Shown here: in pieces, positions 1-11,990 of the stretch
Layout: each line of letters opens with the position of its first letter
How positions within the stretch are numbered: the stretch's first letter is position 1
DNA from: Enoplolaimus lenunculus
Taxonomy: Eukaryota; Nematoda; Enoplea; Enoplida; Thoracostomopsidae
NCBI GenBank assembly: GCA_030248215.1
Contig: JASANG010000273.1
Span: forward strand, 568,001 to 632,000
Direction: 5' to 3'
Length of the DNA stretch: 64,000 nt
Made by a program: the position numbers and the translations under genes
The notes under the pieces: generated by a model
Database searches by the model: none
What the model was told of the DNA's origin: nothing
What the model saw: only the letters and a program-made list of their open reading frames with translations

Positions 1-3000
1 CCATCGGTTTGTAATGTAGCAATTCTAGAAACAACGTCAACAGATATACGTACTTATTTACTTCAAACAACAAACACTAGAGTGAATTTGATGAATCTCC
101 CAGGTTTATCGCTTTGACTTGAACCTGTGACAAAAAGAATCCATGAACAAAAATTCACTCTACCTGATACAGCTCTCAATTACTACCATGTGCTTGTGGA
201 CCATAAATAAATTAAATAATATTAACCTCAATATGTCCAATGAATTTTTCATTTTTTGTCATATCAAACGTTTTTCGAAACAAATCGACGTAACGATCTT
301 TGAACGGCCTCAAAATCACTTTGATGTCTGCTGGCTTATACCTAAATTATAATATTTTGCAAGCTATGCAATTTTGTCAATACTGCACCCTAAATTTCAT
401 ACAAACCACAGCTACCAGAAGGCCATTTTAAAATGTCATGTTAGCATTAACGTTGTAACGGGTTGCTATCGATATAAGTACTAATCAAAGTCGGTGGCCG
501 TGTGGGGTGGGGTGGGATCAGCTCACAAGGGAAAACACAGCATCAACCAATCGTAGTGGGACTACATATATTGAGCAACGCTGGAACACACGTGTGCAGT
601 TAAGCTAACATGCAAATTACTTATTAGCTAACTATTCATTTACTGGTTTTGGAGGTTTGTAAACAATTTATTCAGATTCCTCGCACTCAAAAAATCCTCC
701 ACTAACCCTAATAATTTGAGAAATAATTTAGAAAACCATTATTTTGGTTTATCAATTAAGCAAATATGAAAATTACCTATTCGTTTGTAGAGAATTTATT
801 CAGATTCCTCGCACCCAAAAACCCATTATGGCTGAAATTAGATTGCTTGTAACCCTAATAATTAGTGAAATATTGCAAAAAACGCCTAATTTAAGCTTAT
901 CAATTATGCTAATTTGCACGGTTTTAGACGTTTGTAAACAATTTATTTAGATTCCTCTCACCTAAAAACCTTCAATAAACCCTAATAATTATTGAAATAA
1001 TGTAAAAAGTCCTAGTTTTGTCTTGTATTAAGCTACTATGCAAATTAGCTATTAGCTAACTATTCAATTATCGGTTTTGGAGGATTATAAACATTTATTC
1101 AAATTCCTCGAACCTAAAAACCCTTTAGTGCTGAAATTATATTGCTTTTAACCTTAATAATTAGTTAAATATTGTAAAAAGTCCTAATTTAGGCTTATAA
1201 ACTATGCTAATATGCAAATTATCTATTAGCTAACTACTCAATTATCGGTTTTGGAGGTTTGTAAACAGTCTATGCAGATTCCTCTTACCCAAAACCCCTT
1301 TAATGTTGAAATTAGATTGCTTCTAACTGTAATAATTGGTAAAATAATGTAGAAAGTCCTGATTTATGCTTAATTAATTATGCAAATTAGCCTGTAGCTA
1401 ATAAACGGCTTAAAATTTTAAAACCTCAATATGAGGTTAACACCCCCAGTATAATTGGCTTTCAAACAAAAAACTTTATCAAAATCGGTTCAGTCGTTCC
1501 TGAGATTCTTTTCGGACGGACAGACGGACAGACAGACAAACGAAGAGACGGAATGGACATCCACCTTTCGACCCTAGACTACAAAACATAAAACGCTTCT
1601 TCGCTCGGAGTTTCGCTTCGCTCAATCAAATACAATTAGAACTGCGGTCTGTCTCAGTGCCAAAGTAGCGACAACTCACCCGCCAATCAAATCCGATATC
1701 TCCGTTTGTTGACTCAAATTGCAAACGGTCAACCGTTGGCCTAAAATGCAAGCAGCGAGACATTTCGATCCGTGATGACTTAGAACTCATCTATGACAAT
1801 GTAGTTCAACAATCCCGGACTAAAACTAAAATCGAAACCCTTCCCTGAATAAAAAAACTATACACAATTTTGTCTTGACTTCGCTATACTACAAGGCATA
1901 TTTCTGACGACGGTGCCCCAATATCTTTTACAACTCTTTGCTATAACGATGTTGTTTGAAAATCAATTCTTCTGGCACATTAGAGTTCAGAGCTTACCTA
2001 GCGAATTTGCCAAATACTGAACTACACTCGTTTTACCGCATCCCGTTTCCCCGACTAGTAGTACAGGTTCGCAGTTACGAATACAGGCTGCAATACGCTC
2101 CAGGCAGACGCATGCCACTCGAGTAAATGCAAACTTCGAATGTTGTCTAAAATACAAGAAAAACATGCAAAAAACACACAAAGCACACTTACTAAATTAC
2201 ATATTATATTCTAATTACAACCACAGCGTATAGATTTAATACATAAAAACAAATTTTAAACATTCTCTCAGAAATTTCGGCCTCAGAAGCCGAACAGCGT
2301 ATAAAAAGGACAAAACAGCCACCAAAATAGCAAACCCTGCTTGCCAGTTAACCTCAGGAACCCAGCTTGCGAGTTAACTTCAGAAACCCATAAACAAAAC
2401 AAAATGTAAATACAAAAAATTAAACCGAAAGATCGGTAAAAACACTTACGGACGAAAAAGTTGATTCGACCGTTGCAAACTCACGCGTCCAACTTCGAGC
2501 AAATGATCTGTGATTTTAATGTCAGGTTTGTAATTATCAACATAAAACGTTGCCTGTCACAAAAATGATTTTAAAACGACAATTTATTTTTGTTTCAAAC
2601 CGGAGTCAGGTTAAAACTACGTTTGAAACGATATTCGAATTAGTGAGAGAAATTTTCCTGAAAATAAAAAGCATTCTTTTAATCATCGGCCTTTTCAGAA
2701 ACAAGTTTTTAATTTGACCCTACTTGACAGAAAGTAGTAAACGCTATTAACACCTGAGCGGCGGGTCATACGGAATTGAGAAAGAATTTTCAACCGGGGA
2801 CAACTCCGTTCGCAACTGGGGCAAAACCTTGAGAAAGGGGGAGTAATTCTAACGGCAAAAATCTATTTTAACCACGCCTGATCTCTCGTATATGCCTTAA
2901 AAATGTTTAACTGGAGGCAAAAGCTTCATTCGAGGTAGGTTGAACCAGGAGGCAAATTGAGTTTGAAACCCGCGCAAATTCCAGCTGAAACTTCTTGCTA

Positions 3001-6000
3001 CAAACACTACTTGTACTAAGGCAGCTGAAACCAAATTTTGATCTGTTAAACTTAATATACTGGACAACACCAAATCCTCGAATACCTTATCTTGCGTGAC
3101 ATTCATCTGCGATGCTAACTCTTGAGCAATCGCCAGCTGCTCGCCAACAGTCGAACAGTAAGCTCCAAAACACTCATATGCTTCAATGAATGCAAACCAA
3201 GCATTATCAACTGAATCTAGCTGATTAAGCCGTTCGCACCATTTTGCGAAACTTCTGAAATAAAAACAAGTTTGAACAAGATCGCTACTTGCAGCTCAAA
3301 AATCGTTCCCCTCCAAGGTTAACTCTACGCAGAATACCACGATATCCTTACCCTGTCATGTCTAATACATGGTTCAAAAGCAGGTGAGTTCAATATTGCC
3401 TCTAAATAACTGCACCTCAAGCTGTCACATGAAAAAATGCCCAACGAAATGAATAGCTTTGTATTTAACCATACCGTGCACGTCGGAAATTGTTTTTTGT
3501 ATCCACAAGTAAGTCCAAACAAAAGTTATTGACTGGTGTGAAAGAAACTTCTCGTGACGCAAGCAGAGTGCAATCCAACATGATAATGAGTGTTTGTATG
3601 TTACAGTGATATGCAACTCCACGAAATGCCACATACAACCTTTCACGAAAATTTCTGTAAGGCGTTAAAGGTTAATACATGGGTTTACATCCATGCCTGC
3701 TAACACCACCATTTCCTGCACTATTTTACACTTACGATGACGAAATCAACCGGTGGCTTATAGCAGTTGATATGTTAGCATCTCTATTCACAAGCACTTC
3801 AAACGCAATTGCTAAACGTTCAGAAATCGAACTCAACTTTGGAAACTTATGATTCACAATCTAAAAGAAAAAACATAACCGTCAACCAAGTTTTTTCTGC
3901 TACTTATAACACAAACGTTAAGCCAGTTAATTTCATTCCTTTCGCAACAAAGTATAGTATAATCTTACAGTCTTCCATAATGCAAACGAAATTCCGATTG
4001 AAAATTGGTTCTTTTGTTTCGTTTGCTGTTTTGTTTTTATCTTATGCTTCTCAATAATTCTGCTGTTATTATCTTATGCTTCGCAATAATTCCGCTATCA
4101 ATTGCGAATAACGCAGAAGAAAACACTGCGAAACAAATATATTTGATTAGCACATCTATCTATCTATAGAAGCCTTCCCCTATAATTACAAATCGGTTCT
4201 GCAATTTTCACATTTGCACATCTTCAGCAGACTTACCTTAACCAAATCATCTCTCGAAAACTGTTCTAACTGAATATGAATCCAATTTTTGTCTAGTAAA
4301 ACTTGCATCGCGCGTGAAATGGAGTTGGAAGAATTGGCGTATGTTCTACAAATATGCAAAATATTACGTACGCAATCAGCTATATAGCCCTCATATTTAA
4401 GCCTAACTATTACACACAGCCATTAAGCCAAATCTAAAACTGAATGTTAAAGCTTAGTTGTATAGAAGTGTTTAAAGAAAAGTTACGTTATATTTAAACT
4501 TTCGAAGAGGCGTTCATATGTTACAGAGTACACCCGAACTGAAAGTCTGTCACAACTCCAAACAAAAATAGCACGAGCTGTTCGACCCCTATTCCACCTG
4601 ACTACCGCATAACATACACATTCAATCGAAACAATATTGAACAAAATATTTCAATTTGAATTTCAAATTTCAAAATACTAATTTATATATGAACCAACCT
4701 CATTGTCACGATAAGCTGAAATCCAGACGCTGGTTGCACCTGCTCACGTCCCATGATCGTTACTGTTCCGGTCTCTACGACGCTTACAAGAAGCGAAAGA
4801 ACATCAGGCGCAGCGGCATCAATATCTTCAAGAATCAGCCAACCTCCTGCTTTCAGCGCTTGCACTAGCAACCCGTCGATCCATTCAAATTGACCAGCAG
4901 TGTCAGTGCAGTGATACGCACCAATGAGAGTCTACAACCAAACACAGTGACGGGTTATTAGAAAAATTAAATGCCAAAACAACAAAGAAATGAACTTTAA
5001 AATCTGACTCAAAATACCTTAAAATCCGACGGAATACCTTTATCTTTAAACAGTAAAAAATTTTCGCTTTTCAACACAAAAACTCATTGACATCGAAAAG
5101 AACTTAAAAATGTAAATCCAAATTCTCCAAAAAAATTATTAATAGGACTCTTCTGAGCAAATGTATCCATCCGATTCAGTTTAAACGAACAAGAAGTACG
5201 TAACCGTAAAATAAAAATTAAAATTCAGATTCTATCCCTGATTGCTATTGGGTTCTAGTTTATGCATTTCAACCAACAGCTCCCAGTTCGATGATACTAA
5301 CCTTGGAATCAGTTTGCTCATTCGGTTGAATACTAATCAATTCAGGCGGACCAAAACGATTAGTCGCTGCTGCCAATTGTCGAATAGCAGTTGTTTTTCC
5401 TGATCCTATCGGTCCACTTAGTAGTACTGGACGGTTTGAGGCTACTGCAGCAGCAAGCTGTCGTATATTAAAATCAGCTGACAAACCCGTTGTTAAATCC
5501 ATAACTTTTCGAGGCTGAAATATGAAAGATCACAAAATATAATTACAACAGAAAAGTATTCATACCTGTAAAAGTTTAATTTCCAAAAAAACCCGACAGC
5601 AACAATGTATTGCCCAAGTTACTTTTGTGCTGTTTTAACCGCGCAGATGAGACACATCATGCATAAGTGCGCCTTAATGTTTTACAAAACTCAAGTTTCT
5701 TTTCTGCATCAAATACCTCTCCAATTACATCCAAAATTATTCGTTCAAAGCATAAATAGACACTGAAAATGAAATTAGTTCTTGGCTCGTATAAACTACA
5801 ATCTCAAATAAAATTAAAAATTCTAACACAAAATAACTATACGAATGATTTGTGACTCGCATTCTATTTAAATTAGTTCGTGAAACTAAGCAACTTTATC
5901 AACCGTAAGGCACCTTTTTCGCTGTACTGCAACGTCGAAGTTTGATTCCACAGATATCAACAAATGCGTCACTCCCTGCATTGCCAGTATCAGGACAATG

Positions 6001-8251
6001 GGCTGGAGATAATTCTAGTACCACTTCATTGTTTTCTGCTGCACGTTTTTCAATCACTTCTCTGCAACTAATAAGTGTGCAAGAAATGGTTACTTTGGTA
6101 ATGTGAGGTGTAAGTAGTATGTAGGGTGCAACCGGATATCCGGCTTTAACTCCGGAAAAAACCTAAATAAAGCTACGGTATTCCACATTACCGGATAATT
6201 ATTGCTGAAAAGTATGTCATAAATCAATATTATACTATTATTTATGACGAAAATTACAATATTTCGCTGTGAGTTTTGTTCCAAGTGATAAAAATTAGTA
6301 CTTCAGTCAGTTAATCGCAAAACTCCTGTAGAAACAAGTGCTAAAGTGGTGTGATTACGTTTAACTATTTCGTCGAAATATGCACTTAAACATCCGGCTC
6401 TGGTATTTTTTGGCAACCTGTTGATCTCTGCTAATATATATGTACGTGTTACACGAGATTCATTATTTAACTTTGTTAAAATATCCAACTGAATGTAAAA
6501 ACCCAGTAATCCTAAAACTCCTACAGAAGCAAGTGGTATATAAACCAGTCGCAGTGAAACTACATGATTTGAGCAAGGCGCAGAAGCAAGTGGTATGTAA
6601 GCCCGTAAATATATAATAGGTTTACTGTCACAGCTCATATACCTAACAACATAGTAATTATCGCGTAGCTAACGAGATGGAAAGTATTCCAATTACTAAA
6701 CTCAAACTCTACATAAATAACTCATGCCCGAAACCCCTAGAGGCAAACAGCCAAATAGCGGGAGCACAAACGCTTATTGGCATTGTCAATATGCAAATTA
6801 GTTAATATATACCTAGCAAACCAGTTATCTGTTTTAGTCGTCCATAAACACTTTATTCAGATTCCTCACATCCAAAACCTTTTTGGTACTGAATTAAAAT
6901 CGCTTGTAACCTTAATAATCATTGGAATTTAAAGTCTTAATTTAGGTTTAACCAATTAAGCTAATACATAAGCTAATTAGCTAATTAATTAGTAGCTAGC
7001 TATTTATTTAACTGTTTTGGAAGCTTATAAACGTTAAATTTAGATTCCTCGTATATACTAAGTGAAATTATTTAAAAAAGTCCTAATTAAGGCTTATAAC
7101 CAATTATTCAAATTAATTTGTCAATAATAAACGGCTCAGAAACCTCAAACCAAATGCGAGGTTAACACATCGGGATATTAAAGAAAAAATTTATAAAAAC
7201 GATTCAGCGGTTCCTGAGATTCTTGTCAGACGGACAGAAATACAGACGGATGGCCATCCTCCTTTATACCCACGATCTGAGTACAATACATATAACGCTT
7301 CGACACTCGATTATGTTTCTTTGTTTTTATTGAGCGAAGCGAACTCCGAGCGAAGCTCAGAGTTCCGCGAAGCGTTTTATGTTTTGTAATCTGGGGTCGA
7401 CAGTTGGATGTCTGTCCGTCCGAAAAGAATCTCAGGAACGGCTGAACCGATTTTGACAAATTTTTTTTTGTTTCAAAGCCAATTATCCTGGAGTGTTAAC
7501 CTCGCATTGGGTTTTAAAAGTTTAAGTCGTTTATTAGCTACAGGCTAATTTGCATAATTAGTTAAGCCTAAATTAGGACTTTCTACATTATTTCACTAAT
7601 TATTACAGTTACAAGCAATCGAATCAACATTAAAGGGTTTTTGGGTTCGAGGAATCTAAATAGACTGATTACAAACCTCCAAAACCGATAATTGAGTAGT
7701 TAACTAATAGATAATTTGCATATTAGCATAGTTTGTAAGCCTAAATTACGACTTTTTACTATTTTTCAGTAATTATTACGGTTTAAACCAATCTAATTTC
7801 AAAACTAAAGGTTTTTAGGTGCGAGGATTTTGAATAAATTGTTTACAAACCCCCAAAACCGATAATAATTGAATAGTTAGCTAATAGCTAATTTGCATAT
7901 TAGCTTAATTGACAAGGCAAAATTAAGACTTTTTAAATCATTTCAATAATTATCAGGGTGACTGAAATGTATATAAAAATGAATCCCTCCAATCGGAACG
8001 TTAAGACTACTTTCTTAAACCTCCGTGTCCGGATTGCAAGTGGTCTACTTTTCAACTGGCACAAGTGTAGCTTATGTATACCTGAAACAATTGCGTCGTT
8101 CATGGTCAGAATCAAGTTTAAGTTTTCTCTTCACGATTTGCAAATCGTATGAGCTTATCGTTAGTTCAGCGTTCATTGAATCAAGCACTTTTCTTAAATT
8201 TTTTGACTCCACAAACTGTTCTGAACTGGAACAATTGTCTTGATAATCCAT
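1..8251 (-). CDS. MDN1: Midasin (AAA+ ATPase), N-terminal part, 12 exons, continues past left edge
   Basis: Midasin is the nuclear six-AAA-ring ATPase that strips assembly factors from pre-60S ribosomes. Exons on the minus strand: 8251-8082, 6061-5914, 5514-5302, 4931-4699, 4345-4237, 3860-3736, 3254-3086, 2553-2450, 2146-1998, 1740-1680, 341-227, 24-1. All junction phases agree, giving 540 residues. AAA1 shows Walker A GPIGSGKT (about residues 140-147), NEQTDSK, then Walker B LILEDID (209-215). AAA2 shows VLLVGETGCGKTS (from about 453), then LSQQTEISDLIGGYKP. These follow the order remembered for human MDN1, including the linker motif NYKPDIKI. The last partial exon reads NCYITNRW, matching the family's next segment. 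The 8251-8082 exon is least certain: it has an ATG and fits in phase, but similarity is weak. AAA1 then begins near residue 107, where the human protein has roughly 300 residues, so further 5' exons may lie upstream or the N-terminus is short. The intron at 5913-6062 side uses a weak GTGCCT donor. Confidence 0.92.
551..1626 (+). mobile_element. Satellite-bearing element A1 (Helentron-associated-like), in MDN1 intron
   Basis: It starts TCGTAGTGGGACTACAT, which can fold as a GTAGT/ACTAC hairpin. An array of roughly 155 and 175 bp units follows (ATGCAAATTAGCTATTAGC, CGGTTTTGGAGGTTTGTAAA, ATTCAGATTCCTCGCACC). The 3' part has CGGACGGACAGACGGACAG and a terminal hairpin TCGGAGTTTCGCTTCGCTCAA. The inner 5' end TTGAGC matches the inverted 3' end. 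The hairpins, short inverted ends and internal array resemble Helentron-associated elements (HINEs). That classification is inference; the repeat family is directly visible from four copies in this window. No coding capacity. Confidence 0.75.
6115..6225. repeat. Fragment of GGATATCCGG repeat family D
   Basis: GGGTGCAACCGGATATCCGG at 6123 matches the end of the longer element at 60377-61077 and fragments at 12150-12240 and 37128-37465. It lies in the first long MDN1 intron. The stretch 6230-6780 that follows holds short direct repeats (AGAAGCAAGTGGTATGTAA type) and no supported exon. Confidence 0.55.
6785..7965. repeat. Two satellite-bearing elements (A2, A3), tail to tail
   Basis: 6785-7300 carries family A units on the plus strand and ends at the GACGGACAG tail. 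7325-7965 carries the same family inverted, beginning with the terminal hairpin (GAGCGAAGCGAACTCCGAGC) and running back through the array. The two 3' tails face each other across about 25 bp. The pair sits inside the first MDN1 intron. Confidence 0.75.
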
Positions 8252-8399
8252 CGGTTGTGTGCAAATAATTCTTTCAATATATATAAATTACAAAACGAGG
8301 ACTGCTGCAAAAACTATTGCGTATATACAAAATAAAAACTCCATTTATAAAAATGTCTAAATTAAACAGATAGCAGTCGAGGGGGACGGACCCCTCACC

Positions 8400-11300
8400 T
8401 TTTTAACTTCAAAGCTAAATCCCTGTGCAGAGGCGACACTCATTGAACCACAAGCTGCGGGAGTGCCCAACCTTTACAGGGCGGTGCTTCAGGCAATTCA
8501 AACTTTCAGACTGTAAAAGGGGGAGCCGCAAGAAGTTCATCGCCCAAATCCGTAAACAGATTAGTAAACAGAGATACAAACCAGTTGGCGATAAAGTGGC
8601 ACCATCCTCTGTTTCGGCGAAAGTTCCTAACTTTGAGGAGTTAAGAGCAGCCTACAACTCCAGCGCGGCTAAAGCAGCTGAAACGCAGGCAGCCGCAGCT
8701 TCCCGCGCTCCTATGAAGCGCAGCCATCCTTAGGAAATGGCTCCTAAGTCAAATAGTATCTCTGGTTCCTACAGATGCTGCCAGCATCGTTTGATGGTCC
8801 TGATGAGGGGTCAATTCATTTTCAAGATTCCGTTGAAAAAATGGACACTTGCATTTGCTCTGCGGCAGTGAGGGCACCGCAGTATGGTTTCGTCCGCTGT
8901 CAGCAGGTTAGCTTTTCAGGACATGAAATTATAAGTCGCTGCACCTAAAGATCTTAAAATTACAGCAGCCCATTCCCGTATACCTAATCCAAAAGGGAGG
9001 GGCTTCAGCATGGAACACATTATGAAGAGGCTTAAGAATACGTACAAATGGTCATAGATACCTTGCGATGGTTCGCAGGATCCAACTCCATCGCAAGACC
9101 TTGTGGATTTAATAAACCATAGTAATTCTGTTGGGGCTCCACTCATTATAAGTTGTGACAGTAGTGCCCATCACACCCTGTGGGGAAGTTCTAATGATAA
9201 ACAAAGCGGTTCAGCATTATTAGATTATATTATTGGCGCTACTGTGCAGGTAGCTAATATTGCAGCTATACCCACCTTTATCAATGCAGTGAGGAGGTAG
9301 ATACTTGATATCACATTGACTTTTCAAATTCAATCAGCTATCATTGCAGCAGTTACAAAGACTTGTAGTACTAAAAGCATAGGAGCGGATACGCGGAATA
9401 GAAGTGCGCATTGGTAGAATGAGAGCAGAAATTTTGATAAAAAATGTCGGGAAATTATATCGTATGGCGACACACTATGACAACATAAGAACTTGGTGTC
9501 GTTATAAGAAATACCAAAAATTATTTAAACAACAAGTTAGAGAAGCCAAAATGCGACAATGGAAAAAATTCTGCGAACAGCAGAGTATAGAATTCTTCGC
9601 AGTAATGGCCAAGTTCGCCCTGGCAACCTTTTAGATGAGAACAGATCTATCATGGATCACGAATATGGAATACTGATGACATTATTATCTGAACATTTTC
9701 AACGATTTTCTGAGGTTACCGACGCTGAGTTTAGGGGGAGTAGGTACTCTTAGGGGAACCACTGAAGATTATAATGTTATACACGAAATAATCTCAGTCT
9801 ATAGAATTCGTTGGGCAATAAGTTGTTTTCCACGAGTTAAAACACCAGGAGTTGATGAGGTAGCACCACTATATTTTCAAGCAGGATTAAATGATTGGTC
9901 ACCCCGCTAAATACGATTTTTCGCTTGAGTACCGTCAAAGGGTGCATGCCTCTGTTGTGGCGTGTGTCTAAAGTTGTATCTGTTCCCAAGTCGGGTAAAG
10001 ACGACCATATGTCAGTAAAATCATATAGACCAATCAGTTTCACTTCGTTTTTATTGAAGACCCTAGAAAGACTTATTGTCAGATACATTAAACAAAATGT
10101 GCTACCAATTCATCCGTTGTCTGAAAATCAGCATGCATATCAGATGGGCAAATTTACACTGACTGCCCTTCATATTCTTTCATGGAAGATTGAAGAAGGT
10201 TTCTCTGTTAAACGGTATACTCTTGGTGTCTTTTTGGACACTGGTGGAGCTTTTAATAAAACGTCTATGGTCAATGGTTGTTGATGACATACTAGTGCAG
10301 TTAGGAAAATAAACGGTATTTGCTCAAGCATATTCAGATAATGTCGTAATAATTGCACAGGGCACATCGTTGGATACTGCAGCACGCAAAATAAATTGGG
10401 CAATAAAAACCGTTTATGTTTGGTGCACGAAGAATGGCTAGGAGGTTCATGCATTTAAGACTCACTTAGTGCATTTTTCTCGAATACGAAGTATCTGTGT
10501 CGTTCCAGATATTCTTCTTAATCGACTCAAGTTCAGTCTCACTAGAGAAGTTCTACCATCGATGCTACATGGTTTAATGATTTGGTGGAATAGGACTCGC
10601 GTTAAATACGTAGAAAAGAATCTAAATAAGGTCCAACGGTTAGCTCTTTTGAGTATAACAGGGGCAATGACAACAACTCCAACAAAACAATTGGAGGCGC
10701 TTTTTGGTAGTATTCCAATTATAGAAAAATGTAAAATTGAGGAAATCTAAGACTTTTTTCGATTAAATTCTATGGGCTTATGGGGAAATAATTTCGAATC
10801 TAAGCACAATTCAATCAGAAACTTAGCTTCAGACTTGCCAGAATTGGCACTTACATTCAGCTCACAAGAATTGGTTTAAGATGATTACGTTGCGTGAAAA
10901 CTATGATAACATTCTCCTTGGATATTGCCAGACACATTTGTGCTCTTTCACTGATGGATCTAAGATTTATTTTGAGCTCAATTCTCAAAAAGATACAGGG
11001 GCTGTCGTATATACTACTGGGATTGCTGATTTCCATGTTCCACTTGGATCTTGTTGTTCGGTTTTCCAGACAGAGATTATCGCCAATGAGAAATGCGTCT
11101 CCTACTTGCGAGGTCGCGGTGTTAAGAAAAAGTGTATTGCGATTTTCAGTGATAATCAAGGTGCAATAAAAACGCTGGGTACTGTTTGGTTAGTAGGAAG
11201 ACAGTGTTTGAGTGTCGAGTGTAGACATCCACTTTGTGAGCTCTCTGCTCATAATTATGTTAGTTTAATATGGGTTGTAGGGCGCTGTAATGTTGCAGGG

Positions 11301-11990
11301 AATGAAATTGCGAATATGCTAGCTCGTTCAGCGTCGACGAAGCTTCTGCATGGTCCAGAACCATTTTCAAATCTAGCACTATCGACAGTAGTGAGTTCGA
11401 TTGGGAACAAATATTGGAGAGGTAGGTACAATTGCGCCGCTCGTCATTCTTGCAAGCACTTAGAAATTTTCTGCATTACTGTAATATGAAATGGACATCC
11501 TATTTGTGGAAGTTAACCAAGCATCGTATGAGCTTAGGTGGCAGAGCTCTCAGTGGACATTGCAAGTTGAATTATCACTTACATAATCTTAAATTGCCAA
11601 CAACTAATGAATGTTCTTTGTGCCATAATGAGACATACAGGAAGTTATTTCCTCTAAGGTGCAAAATTCTTTCTGTTACCGAATTATAAAAATTTGGAAC
11701 TCTCTTCCATCTGACATTGTAAATGCCTCTTCACTCTCTGCTTTTAGAAAAGTTTTGAATGAAAATGATCGAGTTTTGTATAGTTTTATGAAAGGGTGGG
11801 CATTTAGAAACCCGTAGTGGTTTAAATGTGCCCATGGGTTAACAGCACTATGTTACCAAGAACTAAATGAAGTTATTATACTGAAATTATTGATTTCTAT
11901 TTGCAGTCTTTTATTTTATTTCTGTGTGGATAATTATAATTATAATTATAATTATATATGTGCATATACAAATAAAGTTTAAAGTTTTTT
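8400..11990 (+). mobile_element. Degenerate non-LTR retrotransposon (LINE with RNase H)
   Basis: 8425-8733 is a basic, Ala-rich open frame that may be the ORF1 tail. 9100-9360 has an endonuclease core: SCDSSAHHTLWGSS, then PTFINAVRR and DITL split by one in-frame stop near 9298. 9840-10440 is reverse transcriptase (YRPISFTSFLLKTLE, FLDTGGAFN); the usual YADD is YSDN near 10337. 10881-11489 is RNase H (FTDGSK, QTEI, SDNQ, GNEIAN; the last aspartate is replaced). 11432-11640 has a zinc-knuckle-like segment (HCKLNYHLHNLKLP, CSLCHNE). From 11640 the frame reads IKIWNSLPSDIVNASSL, a C-terminal motif common in other LINEs, so the 3' end may be chimeric. It ends in an AATTAT microsatellite tail and AATAAA near 11971. 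EN-RT-RNase H order fits the I/LOA/R1-like group. Several stops and frame changes make it dead. Confidence 0.85.

Noticed and set aside
5690-5771. Minus-strand segment reading ERIILDVIGEVFDAEKKLEF as an extra midasin exon
   Set aside because: It looks exon-like but is out of phase with the flanking exons, which join perfectly without it, and its resemblance would be out of order along the protein.
6303-6638. 111-codon minus-strand frame upstream of MDN1 exon 2
   Set aside because: The DNA consists of internal direct repeats (AGAAGCAAGTGGTAT) and the protein does not resemble midasin; no compatible splice sites.
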